Source: Glandiceps talaboti
Lineage: Eukaryota; Hemichordata; Enteropneusta; Spengelidae
Direction: 5' to 3'
Assembly: GCF_964340395.1 (NCBI RefSeq)
Contig: NC_135552.1
Coordinates: 26,429,181 to 26,493,180 of the forward strand
Length of the DNA: 64,000 nucleotides
Part shown: in pieces, positions 52,486-64,000 of the stretch
How the letters are laid out: each line of letters opens with the position of its first letter
Position numbering within the stretch: the first letter of the stretch is position 1
Translations under genes and position numbers: made by a program
Notes under the pieces: generated by a model
What the model was told of the DNA's origin: nothing
Seen by the model: the letters and a program-made list of their open reading frames with translations, nothing else
The model's database searches: none

Positions 52486-52631
52486 TATATAATCATGACA
52501 GATCCTGGTTTGCCAGTCGTCTACAAGCATCAAATTACAGACAGCAAACCGCACCCCAGTAGGAGTTGTCGTAGTGCCGATACGTTCCAAGTACCTGGAG
52601 GTAACAAACCGCCATAATCATGCGCCACGGG
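52486..52631 (+). promoter_or_regulatory. TATA-Inr promoter and candidate first exon
   Basis: TATATAA at 52486-52492 lies 29 nt before CCAGTC (A at 52515), a good initiator match and spacing. Donor-like sites follow at CTGGAG|GTAACA (52601) and ACGGG|GTATGT (52632). The next coding exon downstream on this strand is the partner-of-bursicon exon at 57303, which needs an upstream 5' UTR exon. The link is inferred from position only. Confidence 0.35.
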
Positions 52632-54419
52632 GTATGTAAATCCCTTGCTGATGTTCTAGCATCTAATGTTCATTTTTTTATCCCTTGCAGTCTTGCATTT
52701 CCATACTCACGACTTTGCAAGAAAATAGTCAGATGTGGTTACAGAAATATCAAAGAAGTACTTGTACTCAGCACATGATGACGCTCCTACTCATATTTTT
52801 TTCGTTTATCTCTGTGATATTGAGTAGAATAATGGTTAGAAAGCATATGTCGCCAATGCGTCTACAGATACATGTATGGTTATCACGGACTACTTAAAAA
52901 ATGACTACATGCATTGTAGTACCCCAAAGGGCGCTTCGACATTGAATGATTTGCAAGAGGAAATCAATTTCATGATATGGCCACAAATTGACAAACGTTA
53001 ATACCAAATTTCAGGAAATCAACACGCGGTTATCGACCAATATTTTGCGAAGGAATGAAATCTATTTTTAAAAGCATATGTATGATCGACTTCTACGCGT
53101 CAAGGGAACACTGTCTCATGCGTAGATACGTAAAATGCCTATCAACGTATACTCGAGTGTGCTCTCACCATGACTTCGACAGTTATCATCTATGTAGATT
53201 ATATATTATATACATCACTCGTACATCATTCAAAACCTAATTTCGTTTGTTTTAGTTCAACTACGTTAGCAACAGACAAACTTGATTGGCGGGCATTATT
53301 ACGATGTATATTCACCATTTCTTTCCACTTACTTCCATCATTGAAATTGGTACGCCTTTAACCCGTCAAACCACTTTCTTACTTGGCCGTGGTCAAACAT
53401 AATCAAATACCTTTACATCTAGTCATATTCTCTACTTTATTCCGGATAATTTGAATTTCTGTTTTTTCCTGTAATTTCTTTTTCTCACCTTTGCTCCTTA
53501 CCGTACTCGTATCTGTCCACAACCCTCTCTCTATTTTCGTTTCTCCGTTTCCTTCATTTACTTTTTGAGTATCTGATCATCAAACTGAAGTAACTAAGAA
53601 ATTCAATTCTTCCGTTATATAAAGTGGGTATCGTTCCTAACGAGACTAGTGAAAGTACATATTGTATTATAATACATGTATATATTTGTATTAGAATGGT
53701 TTTCCTAATAATGAATGTTTCCCGCAAGTCGGTTTATTTGAATCGTCGATAACCAAACAAAGTGAAATATATGTGTGACTTCTATAAAGTTTTTTAACGA
53801 AAAACTACTCAAAATGAACTCTTTTAAATTAACTGTTTTACAATAGTCATAAATACCGACAAAATACAACAAAAAAATTGAGTAACCCGTTTCCTCATTT
53901 TTCTGTGAAAACTTCATTAAATTCCCCTGACAATAACCATGAATTCATTTCACTATACAAATACCGAAAACTAATTTTAAAAAAGATACTACAAGTCACA
54001 AATTTCTGCCATAAACAATCATTTTTGTCCAAATTTAAGCTTGTCCAGTGGTGTCGCTGCCATCAATGAGTATTTTCTCTAGTCGGCGTTAAAGAATGTC
54101 AGATTCACAAAATATAGGGTCGGTCAGGTCATTAGAAAACACTTAGAAATTATAGTATAAAATAGGACCGCACTGATAAACAACGAACAACATTCAAAGT
54201 ATCCAGTTTGTTAACAACAGTTGGTGTGATGCTGTGGGTTAGCCAATTAGATGATTAATTCGATTAATCACTCATATCGTTGATTGGCCAACCTATATTA
54301 AATCAATCTATTCATTAACACTGGATATGTTACATCGATTATTGACTGACCTCCGAGTCCATATTTATCTAATGACATGTTGGATTTATCAGAGAAATGG
54401 TTTGTCTGTCTGTTTGTTT

Positions 54420-54420
54420 G

Positions 54421-54478
<58 letters not shown>
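54420..54478. repeat. (GT)n microsatellite
   Basis: About 58 bp of GT. Confidence 0.95.
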
Positions 54479-54479
<1 letters not shown>

Positions 54480-54543
54480 ATTACTGTCTGCAAATCTGAA
54501 CTGATTAGTATCCCAGCACGAGTATATACTATATGTGTAATTG

Positions 54544-54906
54544 AGGTTCCGATTACGCTCAATCTTAGAATAGGTGGGGTAGGTAGATTTTTTAATTTAT
54601 TTTTTACATACATATTTTTCTTATGTGAGTGTCTAGTTCAGGTAGTTATGTTTTCCGTTGTTTTCCATATAGTCTCTGTGTTATTGGTTTCTTCTCATCA
54701 GATGCACAGCCATTATACAGATTGGAAGAACAATTTCATATTGTCTTTTTAAGTTGATGTCAGTTTCCGCATCTACTATTTCTTGCGAGACTTCGCAATT
54801 TTTGCGATTTTATTATTGTTTCTAGAGTACGTAAAAAGTTTAGGGTTGGCGTGAAAAACTAGGTGGAGTCGGGTAACCGGAACCAAACAATTATTTTAGG
54901 CCTAAC
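54544..54906 (+). mobile_element. Dispersed element with GGTTCCGG-type termini, copy 2
   Basis: The reverse complement of 25772-26135 in overall order: GAATAGGTGGGGTAGGTAGA at the left, GAGTGTCTAGTTCAGG in the middle, and GGGTAACCGGAACC then AGGCCTAA at the right. Confidence 0.7.
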
Positions 54907-56045
54907 TATGAAAATCAAGGTATATGCAAGTTAGACAGACACAAACTAAAACTATTGGTGCAACATGCTGATATTAGTAATCAATGGACGTTGTAATATC
55001 ACGCACGCAGGGTGGCGTTTCTGATAACAAGTTTTCCACATCTGTATCATTTGTATCGATATCTGTATAGTTACGGTGTAGGTTCTTTGTAAGGAATAAC
55101 ACACCGGAGGAGAGTATTTAGTCAGAATGGTTTTTGACAGTGACTGCCATTTTAAAGGCACACAGTACTATTATCCAGATGGTTCCAGTCTACTAAGTGT
55201 TTTTTTTTACAAAGAATGACTGTTTATATTGAGCAGTTTTACAATTGTCAATTTCAAAGCACTTTGAGTACTATGTTTGACATATATGGCCGCACATTCT
55301 ACCCCATTCAGTGTTTACACCTATCTTGCTTACAGGATGATTCTATACACATAACCAAACACTTATATCACCTATTTGTGTAGTGTACCAACAATGGTTT
55401 CAATTTGACTCTCTCTTAGTTTGTCTATAGTATAGGTTGATATTCATAGTAATTCGAATGATTTACATTTTAATGACGCTTCTAGGGATCGTGACAATGC
55501 ACGCCCTGGAATCATGGGATACCAATATAAATATTAATTTACTCGAATCTTATGATACTACACCTTCACTATGATCAGGAAACACCCACTATTTACTGAG
55601 TCAACTCATTGGGGGCAAATTAAACAAATGTACATTATTTTACCAACACTGATTCATAATGTCGTGTAATTGTTTATGATGGACCAATTTTCGCTGACCA
55701 CATAACTGTTTAGACCTTCATGGAAAGATATATATATCATCATAGTGTCTGGGCTCATTATCATTGCTCTCCGTGCAGTATTTCAGTCAGGAAATCGATC
55801 TTAGTAAGTTACCATGGCATGGCATGGCAATAGGCCTACATCATGTTGTCTTCTTTATTCTGCAGCTCGACAGCTTTAGTATTCAGCATTAATCGTGTCG
55901 GGATAATAAAGGGCAATAGAATAGAATAATTTGCTAATAAAAAAAACCCATTGCAAACAACTTTAGTACATTACGTCTTTAATCTTGGCTGAATATTTTT
56001 TCTCTGTTCCCTTACCTGTGTGCTCATTCGCTTGGTTTGTGTTTG

Positions 56046-56046
<1 letters not shown>

Positions 56047-56089
<43 letters not shown>

Positions 56090-56109
56090 CCTATCTATCT
56101 ATCTGTCGT

Positions 56110-56163
<54 letters not shown>

Positions 56164-56230
56164 GTTCTATCTATCTACCTATCTATCTATCTATCGTTCT
56201 ATCGTTCTATCTATCGTTCTATCTATCGTA

Positions 56231-56273
<43 letters not shown>

Positions 56274-56630
56274 TCCTATCTATCTAGTTATCTATCTACG
56301 TGTCTGTCCATCTATGTTAAATGTATGTATGTATGTATGTATGTGTGTATGTATGTATGTATGTATGTATGTATGTATGTATGTATGTACGTACGTACGT
56401 ACGTACGTACGTACGTACGTCTGTATGTATGTATGTATGTATGTATGTATGTATGTATGTATGTATGTATGTATGTATGTATGTATGTATGTATGTCTGT
56501 CTGTCTGTCTGTCTGTATGTATGTATGTATGTATGTATGTATGTATGTATGTATGTACTATGTATGTATGTATGTATGTATGTATGTATGTATGTATGTA
56601 TGTATGTATGTATGTATATATGTATGTATC
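56047..56630. repeat. (CTAT)n, (CTGT)n, (TGTA)n, (CGTA)n compound microsatellite
   Basis: Nearly 600 bp of tetranucleotide units changing type several times. Frames of up to 234 codons here are repeat artefacts. Confidence 0.97.
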
Positions 56631-57302
56631 ATCAGTAACCGCCATACTTTCATATATGTGCACGTGACCTGGAATTTAAAGATAGAAAGCATACGTAAAT
56701 GCGCATTTCTGACAATATTCTGTAGGAATTTGCATCGTTGACGTTGGACGTTCTTGGTGACGCACGAACGAGGTTTTGCATATGCCATTGCGTATGCTAT
56801 TACTTATGGACAGTCGATTGCGAGTGGGTTTCATCAAGCCCTTGTACACTTAAGCGATCACAATTGGAGGCGCAGTGTCTTTGCAACTTCAGTCTCTCAT
56901 TAGTCACGTGTTGTGGTCGACCAATTATTGCCAAGCCGTGGGTTAGGCATTGGGTACAGTATTACAGTATTGTGAGAATGCTCATGTATTCAGTTTGGAG
57001 TCGTAGAGTGCCAGCACTGGTCTATTACGTTTACTCAAGTACACCATAGTGCAAGTGTCGATATAACTATTGGTGATTGGTTAAGGTAATAACATCAAAA
57101 TACTTCGTGTACATAAGGTTATTGGCGATTGCATGTAGTGCATGTTGTTATAAACCCTCCGCAAAGTTGATCATGGAATTGTCAATCGCCTTGATGAGTC
57201 TAACATGTATACCTGAACGCGTGTTAGATTGAGCTGACGAAGCATACATGTTAACAATGTCGGTACGGTATTAACCCAAATCTTTCTTCTTTGTCCATTT
57301 AG

Positions 57303-57569
57303 GTTTCGTTTCTTCCTTCTCTCCTTTTTGCAATGAACTTTCTACTTCTAATAACATACTGCACCGCTGCCTTGTTCATGATGTCGAGAGGACAGCAACA
57401 TGACAGTTGTTACCCCGATGTAACGGAATTAGTCATTAATCAGGAAATTTTAGACGAAGACACTGGCTTCAAAAAATTCTGCTCCGGTACTGCTAGTCTG
57501 CAAAAGTGCGAAGGGTCATGTGTATCACAAGTTTCACCAAGCGTTGTATCACCAACAGGATTTTTAAAG
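57303..57569 (+). CDS. pburs: Partner of bursicon (bursicon beta), 5' coding exon
   Basis: The exon starts after TTGTCCATTTAG and the ATG is at 57333. It encodes 79 residues: a signal peptide (MNFLLLITYCTAALF), then CYPDVTELVINQEI, KKFCSGTASLQKCEGSCVSQ and SPTGFLK, ending at AAAG|GTTAGT. The KCEG-C-SQV-PSV--PTGFLK block is the hallmark of partner of bursicon as I recall it, and in known genes it leads directly into E-C-x-C-C-R. That second half is not visible downstream up to 64000, so the next exon is probably beyond the window. Pburs is secreted and forms the heterodimer bursicon with the alpha subunit. Homodimers have been linked to immune responses in insects. The identity is strong, the gene partial. 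Confidence 0.85.
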
Positions 57570-57972
57570 GTTAGTATACATTATTACTAACGTTTTCTGT
57601 TAACACAATATCAATATGGTGACCTTACTCTAGATGTGAGTGGATGGTGGATTGGATACATTAATTTTATACTTGGAGTCGATTACAGTGATAACCCTCA
57701 ACATTTATTTAACATTTTGGTCTTAAAAAAAGCTCTCCTTGTCGAAACCTCGAGCTCAGAGCCGAAACGTGGCAAAACTGTATTTAAAAGCTATGAATAA
57801 ACGAATAACGTATACGTTAGTGGGGGTACAAAATTTGTCAGTGTATTCACTGCATAATATTATAGTGTTCGATTAAGGATAATACGTACGCAGGGAGGTG
57901 TAAACAGTGGCAGGGTTTAAACGAACGGTCGTTGAAGTCCGTTCTTGTTGCTGTTGCTGTTGCTGTTGCTGC

Positions 57973-58060
<88 letters not shown>

Positions 58061-58745
58061 TCATAGACCAGTACGAGTTAAGTGACGACCCCCCCCCCCC
58101 TCCTAAGAATCTTTATGCCAGCATATTCACAATATACCAACAATCACTTATGTTTCGCACGTGGTGTCATTGTACCTTTGATCAACATTTATTCGAATAC
58201 TTGAGTTTTTTCAACTTTTAAAACTGTCTTTTTTTAAAATCAAATTCAGTCAGTCAACCAAAAAGATCATTTCGAATGTAAAATAAAATACAAATGAGGC
58301 GCCTTCGAGATCCTATAACAAATATTGTTTGGACATATAAATAATAATTACTCAGATCAGGGAACTGTCACGCTCAGACGCATCGCTCTGGAGAGAATGT
58401 ACAATAGCGATTGTTCACCAATTACGCAACTAGGGCAAACATTATTATATCTGATATAAGTTTATCTCGTTATGCCCCCGGCAACCAAAACAAGTTCAAT
58501 GGTTTGAGGTTATGTCGATGTCAGCACATTTGAAATATATAAAAATCAAAAACAGTTTTTGAATTTTCTGCGAAAAACACATGTACACAGTTTTGTGTCC
58601 TGAGATGATTCTTGGCAACTATATGACTGTACATTACACAATTGCATGGATTAATGATAATAACTACTATTAGCATTGAATATTGACACAAAATTGGTTG
58701 TTTCGGTCTCCTTATTTCAATATGGAAGTTTCGTTAGCCTAACAA
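57570..58745. other. Stretch after the pburs exon, probably intron
   Basis: Apart from a trinucleotide microsatellite and poly-C, no feature is visible. I looked for a frame with ECxCCR-type coding and found none. Confidence 0.5.
57947..58061. repeat. (TGT)n then (CGT)n trinucleotide repeat
   Basis: About 80 bp of TGC/TGT units switch to about 30 bp of CGT units. The minus strand would read polyGln then polyArg, but nothing supports translation. Confidence 0.95.
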
Positions 58746-58748
58746 CGA

Positions 58749-59384
58749 TTGTTCAACCCGCTGACAAGTTTTCGAGCACAATTATATATATCGGCAGTAA
58801 GCAAACGTGTCTCCAGCATACTAGTATCGTCCAGCAAGGAATTATTTGAAAAAGCTGCACCTTTCTACAACGATGCCCTGAAAAACAGCGGCTATAAGGA
58901 AAATTTAACGTATATTGAAACTCCACACATAGGGAACTGAGAAGAGAAATAACAGACAAAGAAACATAATCTGGTTTAATCCACCATTCAACATCGGCAA
59001 GATATTTCTCCGTCTAATTGAGAGGCACCCCCCCCCCCCCAACACCAAACTACATAAAATCTTCAACAAAGGAAATCTGAAGTTAAGTTACAGTTGCATG
59101 CCGAACATGTCGAGTATTGTGAAAGCACACAACAAGTCAGTCAGTACGGACCATACGCTGAAAGCTAATAAATCCTGCAGCTGTAGAGATCGTAAACAGT
59201 GTCCACTACTCAACGGCAACTGCCTATCAACCAACGTTATATACAGGGCACAAGTCACACCAGATAACAACAACACAAAACTATACTTTGGGCTAACAGA
59301 GAACACATTTAAACAACGATTCTCAACTACGAACACACATTTACACGTACTAATAAGAAGCTACAGTACAGCATTTTTCAGAGC
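58749..59384 (+). pseudogene. Decayed retroelement C-terminus with GIY-YIG endonuclease remnant
   Basis: The frame at 58749-58940 reads SSKELFEKAAPFYNDALKNS and GYKENLTYIE. After frame breaks and a poly-C run, 59098 onward reads CMPNMSSIVKAHNKSV, CSCRDRKQCPLLNGNCL and IYRAQVTPDNNNTKLYFGLT. These match the C-terminal part of reverse-transcriptase elements that carry a GIY-YIG nuclease (Penelope-like or related). Stops and frameshifts between the pieces, and the loss of everything upstream, mark it as dead. It ends where the long-TIR element begins. Confidence 0.7.
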
Positions 59385-59799
59385 CAATCTGATTAAAATC
59401 CGATGTAGATGTCGGCTAATCGTTCATTCAGTGCTATTTTATCTTCGTTATCTTGCCTGAATTGACCTTCGTAGTACATGTTTAAGCTTTTAGCCTGATC
59501 GCCTCCTAGGATATATTGCGAAATGGCACATATCAGTATTTACAGACGGCATTACATTATCTAGAGTCAAAAATAACATATAAACAATGATTGATAATAT
59601 GATCACGTGTGGTATGGTGTGATTTTGGTCTTAAGTCATTATTTTGGTCAAATTGTCGATTATTAACTTTAGCAGTTCAAATTATAGTATTAACGTGGTA
59701 TCGAATCACAGGTGCTCGTGCAGTTGCTATAGAATATATAGAATATATATAGAATATCATAGATAACTACATAACGACAGTGAGGCCGAACAGCGAACT

Positions 59800-60075
59800 A
59801 CGTATATAGCTACTCCGTAGCTCGCTGAACGTGCATATAGCTTCTCCGTAGCTCGCTGTACGTATAGCTACTCCGTAGCCAGCTGGACGTTTAGCTACTC
59901 ATTAGCTCGCCGTACGTTTAGCTACTCCATAGCTCGCTGTACGTATAGCTACTCTATAGCTCACTGTACGCTATAGTTACTCCGTAGCTCGCTATATACG
60001 TATAGCTACTCCGTAGCTCGCTGTACGTATATAATAGCAATTCCGTAGCTCATTGTACGTATAGCTACTCCGTTC
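59800..60075. repeat. 27-35-bp tandem repeat, about 9 copies
   Basis: The unit is TAGCTACTCCGTAGCTCGCT followed by GTACGTA. Copies vary by short AT insertions. Confidence 0.9.
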
Positions 60076-60675
60076 GACCTAACGACCTCACTGTCGTCAC
60101 TGTCATAGATTTCTATGATGTATGCAACTTCAATAGCACCAGTAGCGTTATTTTGCGGGTCAACTTGTGCGTCAAATGGTGAAAGTGCGGGTCAATTTGC
60201 GAGCATCTGTGTATGAAAAATTACAAACCAAAAGTTGTTCATGCAAATGAGTAAACCGCCAATTGTGTTATTGACTGTATGGGGTGGTTTCATTTGAATT
60301 TGAAAGTTTAACTCAGGACTTCATACGTAAAGAGAAATATTGAGATTTGATGACACAGATAGCACTAGACTATTCAAATTAAAAGCAGAGTTCGGAAAGT
60401 GTAGGCAGTGTGGTCACACATTTATTCACAGAAACCTAGGTGGAGAGCCTCGACACACCGTAGCCTAGAACTACATTTAGTGTGTTCAAAGTGACTTACT
60501 ATTCTGATTAAGCTCTGTTTACAGTTCATAGGTATGTCACAGGTATTGCTTTCAAAAGAGTATAAGACGTATCTAATGATGAAATCGTAAACAAACATAA
60601 ACACACTGTTGCCAATCCCATAGTCGTTTTTTAGCACAACTAAACTGAACTGATAAGGTTCAGTAGTGCCGCGAT

Positions 60676-60825
<150 letters not shown>

Positions 60826-61159
60826 CATTAGCGATATGCAAATTAGGGCTAAAAACCCATGATTTTTTTGGTGAAATGTCTGTAGGAATATTTAGGCCAG
60901 ATGAGTACAGAAATTATTGTTTTATTGATCTAATTAAACCATTAAAGATTTCATGGGGTACTTAACATAATGTAACAAGTGTGTGTGAGGAGGCGATCAG
61001 GCTAAAAGCGTAAAGATGTACTACGAAGGTCAATTCAGGCAAAATAACGAAGGTAAAATAGCAATGAACGATTAGCCGACATCTACATCGGATTTTAATC
61101 AGATTGAATTTGGTTGTGATTCTGAAAGTGTTACTGTTACTCTGCAAATTGTGAGTGTC

Positions 61160-61850
61160 ATACTTATGTAATTGGCCCTAACAACCATGACCACGCCCTT
61201 AGCAACAACCAAATTGCAGTATATTTTGATTAAATAACAACATCATCTGGTAGGCAAGTGAGTAAACATTCAAAAATGTATGCAAATATCCCTAACAACC
61301 ATGACTACGCCCTTAGCAACAGGCAGACTGTGGTTCATTTCACAAAGACAACAGGGATTCTTAGACAAGTGAACAAACATTCAAAAGGTGTATGCATATA
61401 TGCCTAGCAACAAGACCACACCCATGGCAACAACCAAATGATCACAGATATTGCAAAGATAACAAGTGATTAATAGACAATTGAATAAACATTCAATAAT
61501 GTATGTAAATGTGCCCGGCAACAAGACCACGCCATAGCAACAGCCAAATGATCACGTATATTGCAAAGATAACAATAGGGATTAATAGACAAATGACAAA
61601 ACATTCAAAAAATGTATGCAAATATACCTAACAACAAGACCACATCCATAGCAACAGCCATGTGATCACGTATATTGCAAAGATAACATCAGGGATTCAT
61701 AGACAAGTGAACGAACATTCAAAAAATGTCGGCAAATATGTCTAGCATCATGACCACGCCCATAACAACAGCCAAATGATCGCGTATATTGCAATGATAA
61801 CAACAGGGATTCATAGACAAGTGAACGGACATTAAAAACATGTTTCTGTG
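61160..61850. repeat. 110-120-bp satellite, about 6 copies
   Basis: Each unit has CCTAGCAACAAGACCAC, GCCCATAGCAACAGCCAAAT and AGACAAGTGAAC..ACATTCAAAAA, with moderate divergence between copies. Two AGCAAC-type motifs per unit resemble RFX half-sites (RGYAAC). Confidence 0.85.
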
Positions 61851-64000
61851 CTAGCTAAACACAGCCTTTGATTTGATGGGAACAGGCGGAAACATGCCCT
61901 CGGCCAGACAGGGTAGATCCAGTAATCGCAGGTCAAATGTAAAATCTCTTTTAAATTACAATGAAAAACCTTGAAACTAGCAATGTCACAGAATTTAGTG
62001 TTGATAGCTGTATGTGTGTGTACACACACGTGGTACAATTGCTATTTTGTGTATGCCTTAGAAATATGGTTTCCGTCTATAAAATATTGCCAATATTACG
62101 ACCTCTGGATACTTCAGATGACAGAACGACCAGAAATGACGATACGAAAAGTGTTGATATTTTCTCCCTCGAGATCAAGGTGCAGTTCAACGCAAACAGT
62201 ATACGGGTATGAGTTGGGATATACAAATGGCTTTTAAAAAAAATGTGTACATGTATCTTCATGTCTCTACTGGTCTTTAGTTCAAATTCCAAAAGGGGCG
62301 TATCCTTTCTGTGTGGTGAACAGGACAGTAGGGGTGATTAGATTGTCAGTTTAGTCTTTGATCTGACACCTTTATTTGCCAGCACACTTCATATTCCCAA
62401 AGGATGGAAGTTGGTGGGATATACTTTTAATTGACTATGGGTGTGTGTGTGTGGGGGGGGGGGGTGTTTTGGAGTTGAACATGTGTTTTCTCAAACTGAC
62501 CCCCAGTTCCGCTGACCAAAGCCAAAGTCATCCCCTCCACCAGGAAAGATCACATTTTCCAAAATGACTTCCCCACCCTATAATTTTATACCATTTTCTA
62601 TGTTAACTATACTGGGTACGTCTTACTCTAACGCTGTCATACTATATGCCATTTGAATGTTATTAAAGAGCATGGATAACCTTTGGTACAACTTTTGTTT
62701 TCTTTGTCCATGTTTATTTAGAATCTATGAAACATGTATATTATTCCTCTGAGTATCTCAGTACACAACACACAATGTGTGGTAGACTCCATCATTAACT
62801 GCAGTTAATACGACTCTAGTAAATTGGTCAAATTTAGCAAATGTTGACATGAACATATTTCTAATAAAATGCTACCTATGATATACCTACTTTTGGCATT
62901 ACACACTGTAGTACGACCTCTAATAAAACTGTGGAATCAAATACATTTCTCTGTGCAGTGTATTTTAATTAATACAAATTAATTGAACATTATTTTCAAT
63001 GTTTTTTTTGAATTCCCTTAATACATTCAGATGTAGCAAAAACTAAAGTGCCCCTACAATTTCATTCTAAAACAGTTTTTTATTATGGGGATGACAAATT
63101 GATTGAAAACACAAATAACCCCAATTAATAGTGTTGTGTATGCTGATCAATATATGTCCACTGTGCTGAATTCAGTTAAGTGAAATATAGAGAGAGGTAT
63201 AATCCAAACATTAACCCTAACCTGATATACAACTAGCCATTCTTGATGTACTACACCAAATACTACATGCTGACATTCTTATTTTAGAAAATAATGCACA
63301 TGGCGTATGCATATATGTAAATATGAATGGGGAGGTTACGGGAGGGGTATTCCCTCTCCTGAAGTAGAAAATGTTGACAAAATACAGAGTTATTTCACGG
63401 CATAAAAATGACAAGTACACTCTTTTTTCGCCAAAGTAACCCCCCCCCCCCCTCACTTCAAATGGTGTTCTCCAAAATGCACCCCCACTTCAAGTGGTGT
63501 ATTTCAAAATGACCCCCCCCCCCACACACACACACACACACACACACAGACGCACACGAAAACACCGCCCCCAGTCAGTTAAAACTGACTGTCCCCTAAG
63601 GAATCTTTATCTTCTCATATTCTGCATATTATTCCTATAAGGAAATCAAGTAAGGAGGGATGGATGGGGAGGGACCCTTTACAGGCCCTGACAAGGACCT
63701 GCTGCGGCACAGCATACATTTCTATACTTCCTTAACTTCCAAAGGAGCACACAATTCATTGCAGCCTGTGTAAGCTGGTAGGCTTGATGTAATATCATAA
63801 AATGTATTTTAGGTCCCCACTCATACAGTAGGGAACAAAAGGGTTCAAATCTTGCCCAGGGGCTTGAGTCTATTCATAAAAATGGCATCGGCGAGGCTCG
63901 AACCAGCAAATTTGAAATGGCATAATTTTGATGCCATTTTGACCTCTATTTGAACAATTTGAACGGTAACACTGGAAAGGGGTTGGTTGTTTTCTTGAAC
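61851..64000. other. Right end of the window, no supported gene
   Basis: An open stretch at about 62078-62206 (RPLDTSDDRTTRNDDTKS, then SLEIKVQFNANSIR before CGG|GTATGA) has an exon-like look, but I recognise no family. Poly-C and CA tracts occur at 63440-63450 and 63514-63548. A GGCTCGAACC box-B-like motif near 63894 may mark another tRNA-derived repeat. Confidence 0.4.

Larger units (their letters stand above)
52632..57302. other. Stretch without a supported gene, possible pburs intron 1
   Basis: It contains a GT microsatellite, an inverted copy of a dispersed element and a long TGTA/CTAT block. No exon-like frame was found. Confidence 0.5.

Noticed and set aside
56020-56741. YLSIYLSI / YVCMYVCM reading frames
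   Set aside because: Translations of tetranucleotide microsatellites; the same applies to frames at 447-894, 2909-3269 and 9362-9809.
57873-58064. PolyGln-polyArg frame on the minus strand
   Set aside because: Pure TGT/CGT trinucleotide repeat with no flanking coding evidence.
62078-62206. Possible coding exon (RPLDTSDD.., SLEIKVQFNANSIR)
   Set aside because: Looks exon-like before a GTATGA donor, but the acceptor is unclear and no family is recognised.

Overview
The window is nuclear DNA from an intron-rich invertebrate animal. It is AT-rich, its genes are split by GT-AG introns, and it is full of CTGT/CTAT/GATA microsatellites, minisatellites and short foldback transposons. Two bursicon-type hormone subunits are present. 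That family is known from protostomes and echinoderm-like deuterostomes and is not known from vertebrates, so a non-vertebrate bilaterian is likely. The species cannot be named from the sequence.

Layout: (1) 62-4023 (+), the last two exons of a secreted or membrane beta-lactamase-like (class C / PBP fold) serine hydrolase. (2) 8640-9899 (-), a two-exon cystine-knot hormone resembling bursicon alpha. (3) 13475-32533 (-), a 14-exon gene for little elongation complex subunit 2 (ICE2/NARG2), rebuilt here exon by exon with every splice phase closing. Its first intron holds about 62 copies of a 45-bp minisatellite, and its exon-2 donor lies at the head of an 84-bp array carrying 16 copies of the same splice donor. 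(4) 35246-46184 (+), a complete transformer-2 (Tra2) splicing-factor gene divergent from ICE2. It ends in the same RRY residues as the vertebrate proteins as I recall them. Its first RRM half is encoded by two tandem 129-nt exons separated by only 49 nt, a layout typical of mutually exclusive exons. (5) 57303-57569 (+), the signal-peptide exon of partner of bursicon; the rest lies in or beyond the following sequence. (6) 58.7-61.85 kb, a decayed retroelement with a GIY-YIG endonuclease remnant, a long-TIR element and a satellite. The final 2 kb holds no gene that I can support.

Functional view: ICE2 acts in snRNA gene transcription and Tra2 in exon choice. They sit head to head 2.7 kb apart. 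The two bursicon-type subunits, expected to heterodimerise, lie outside this pair about 48 kb apart. The region 3' of Tra2 is rich in GAAGA motifs, the class of site Tra2 binds, which suggests autoregulation.

The observation I rate highest is the duplicated Tra2 RRM exon. Next are the 16-fold splice-donor array in ICE2 and the linkage of both bursicon subunits.
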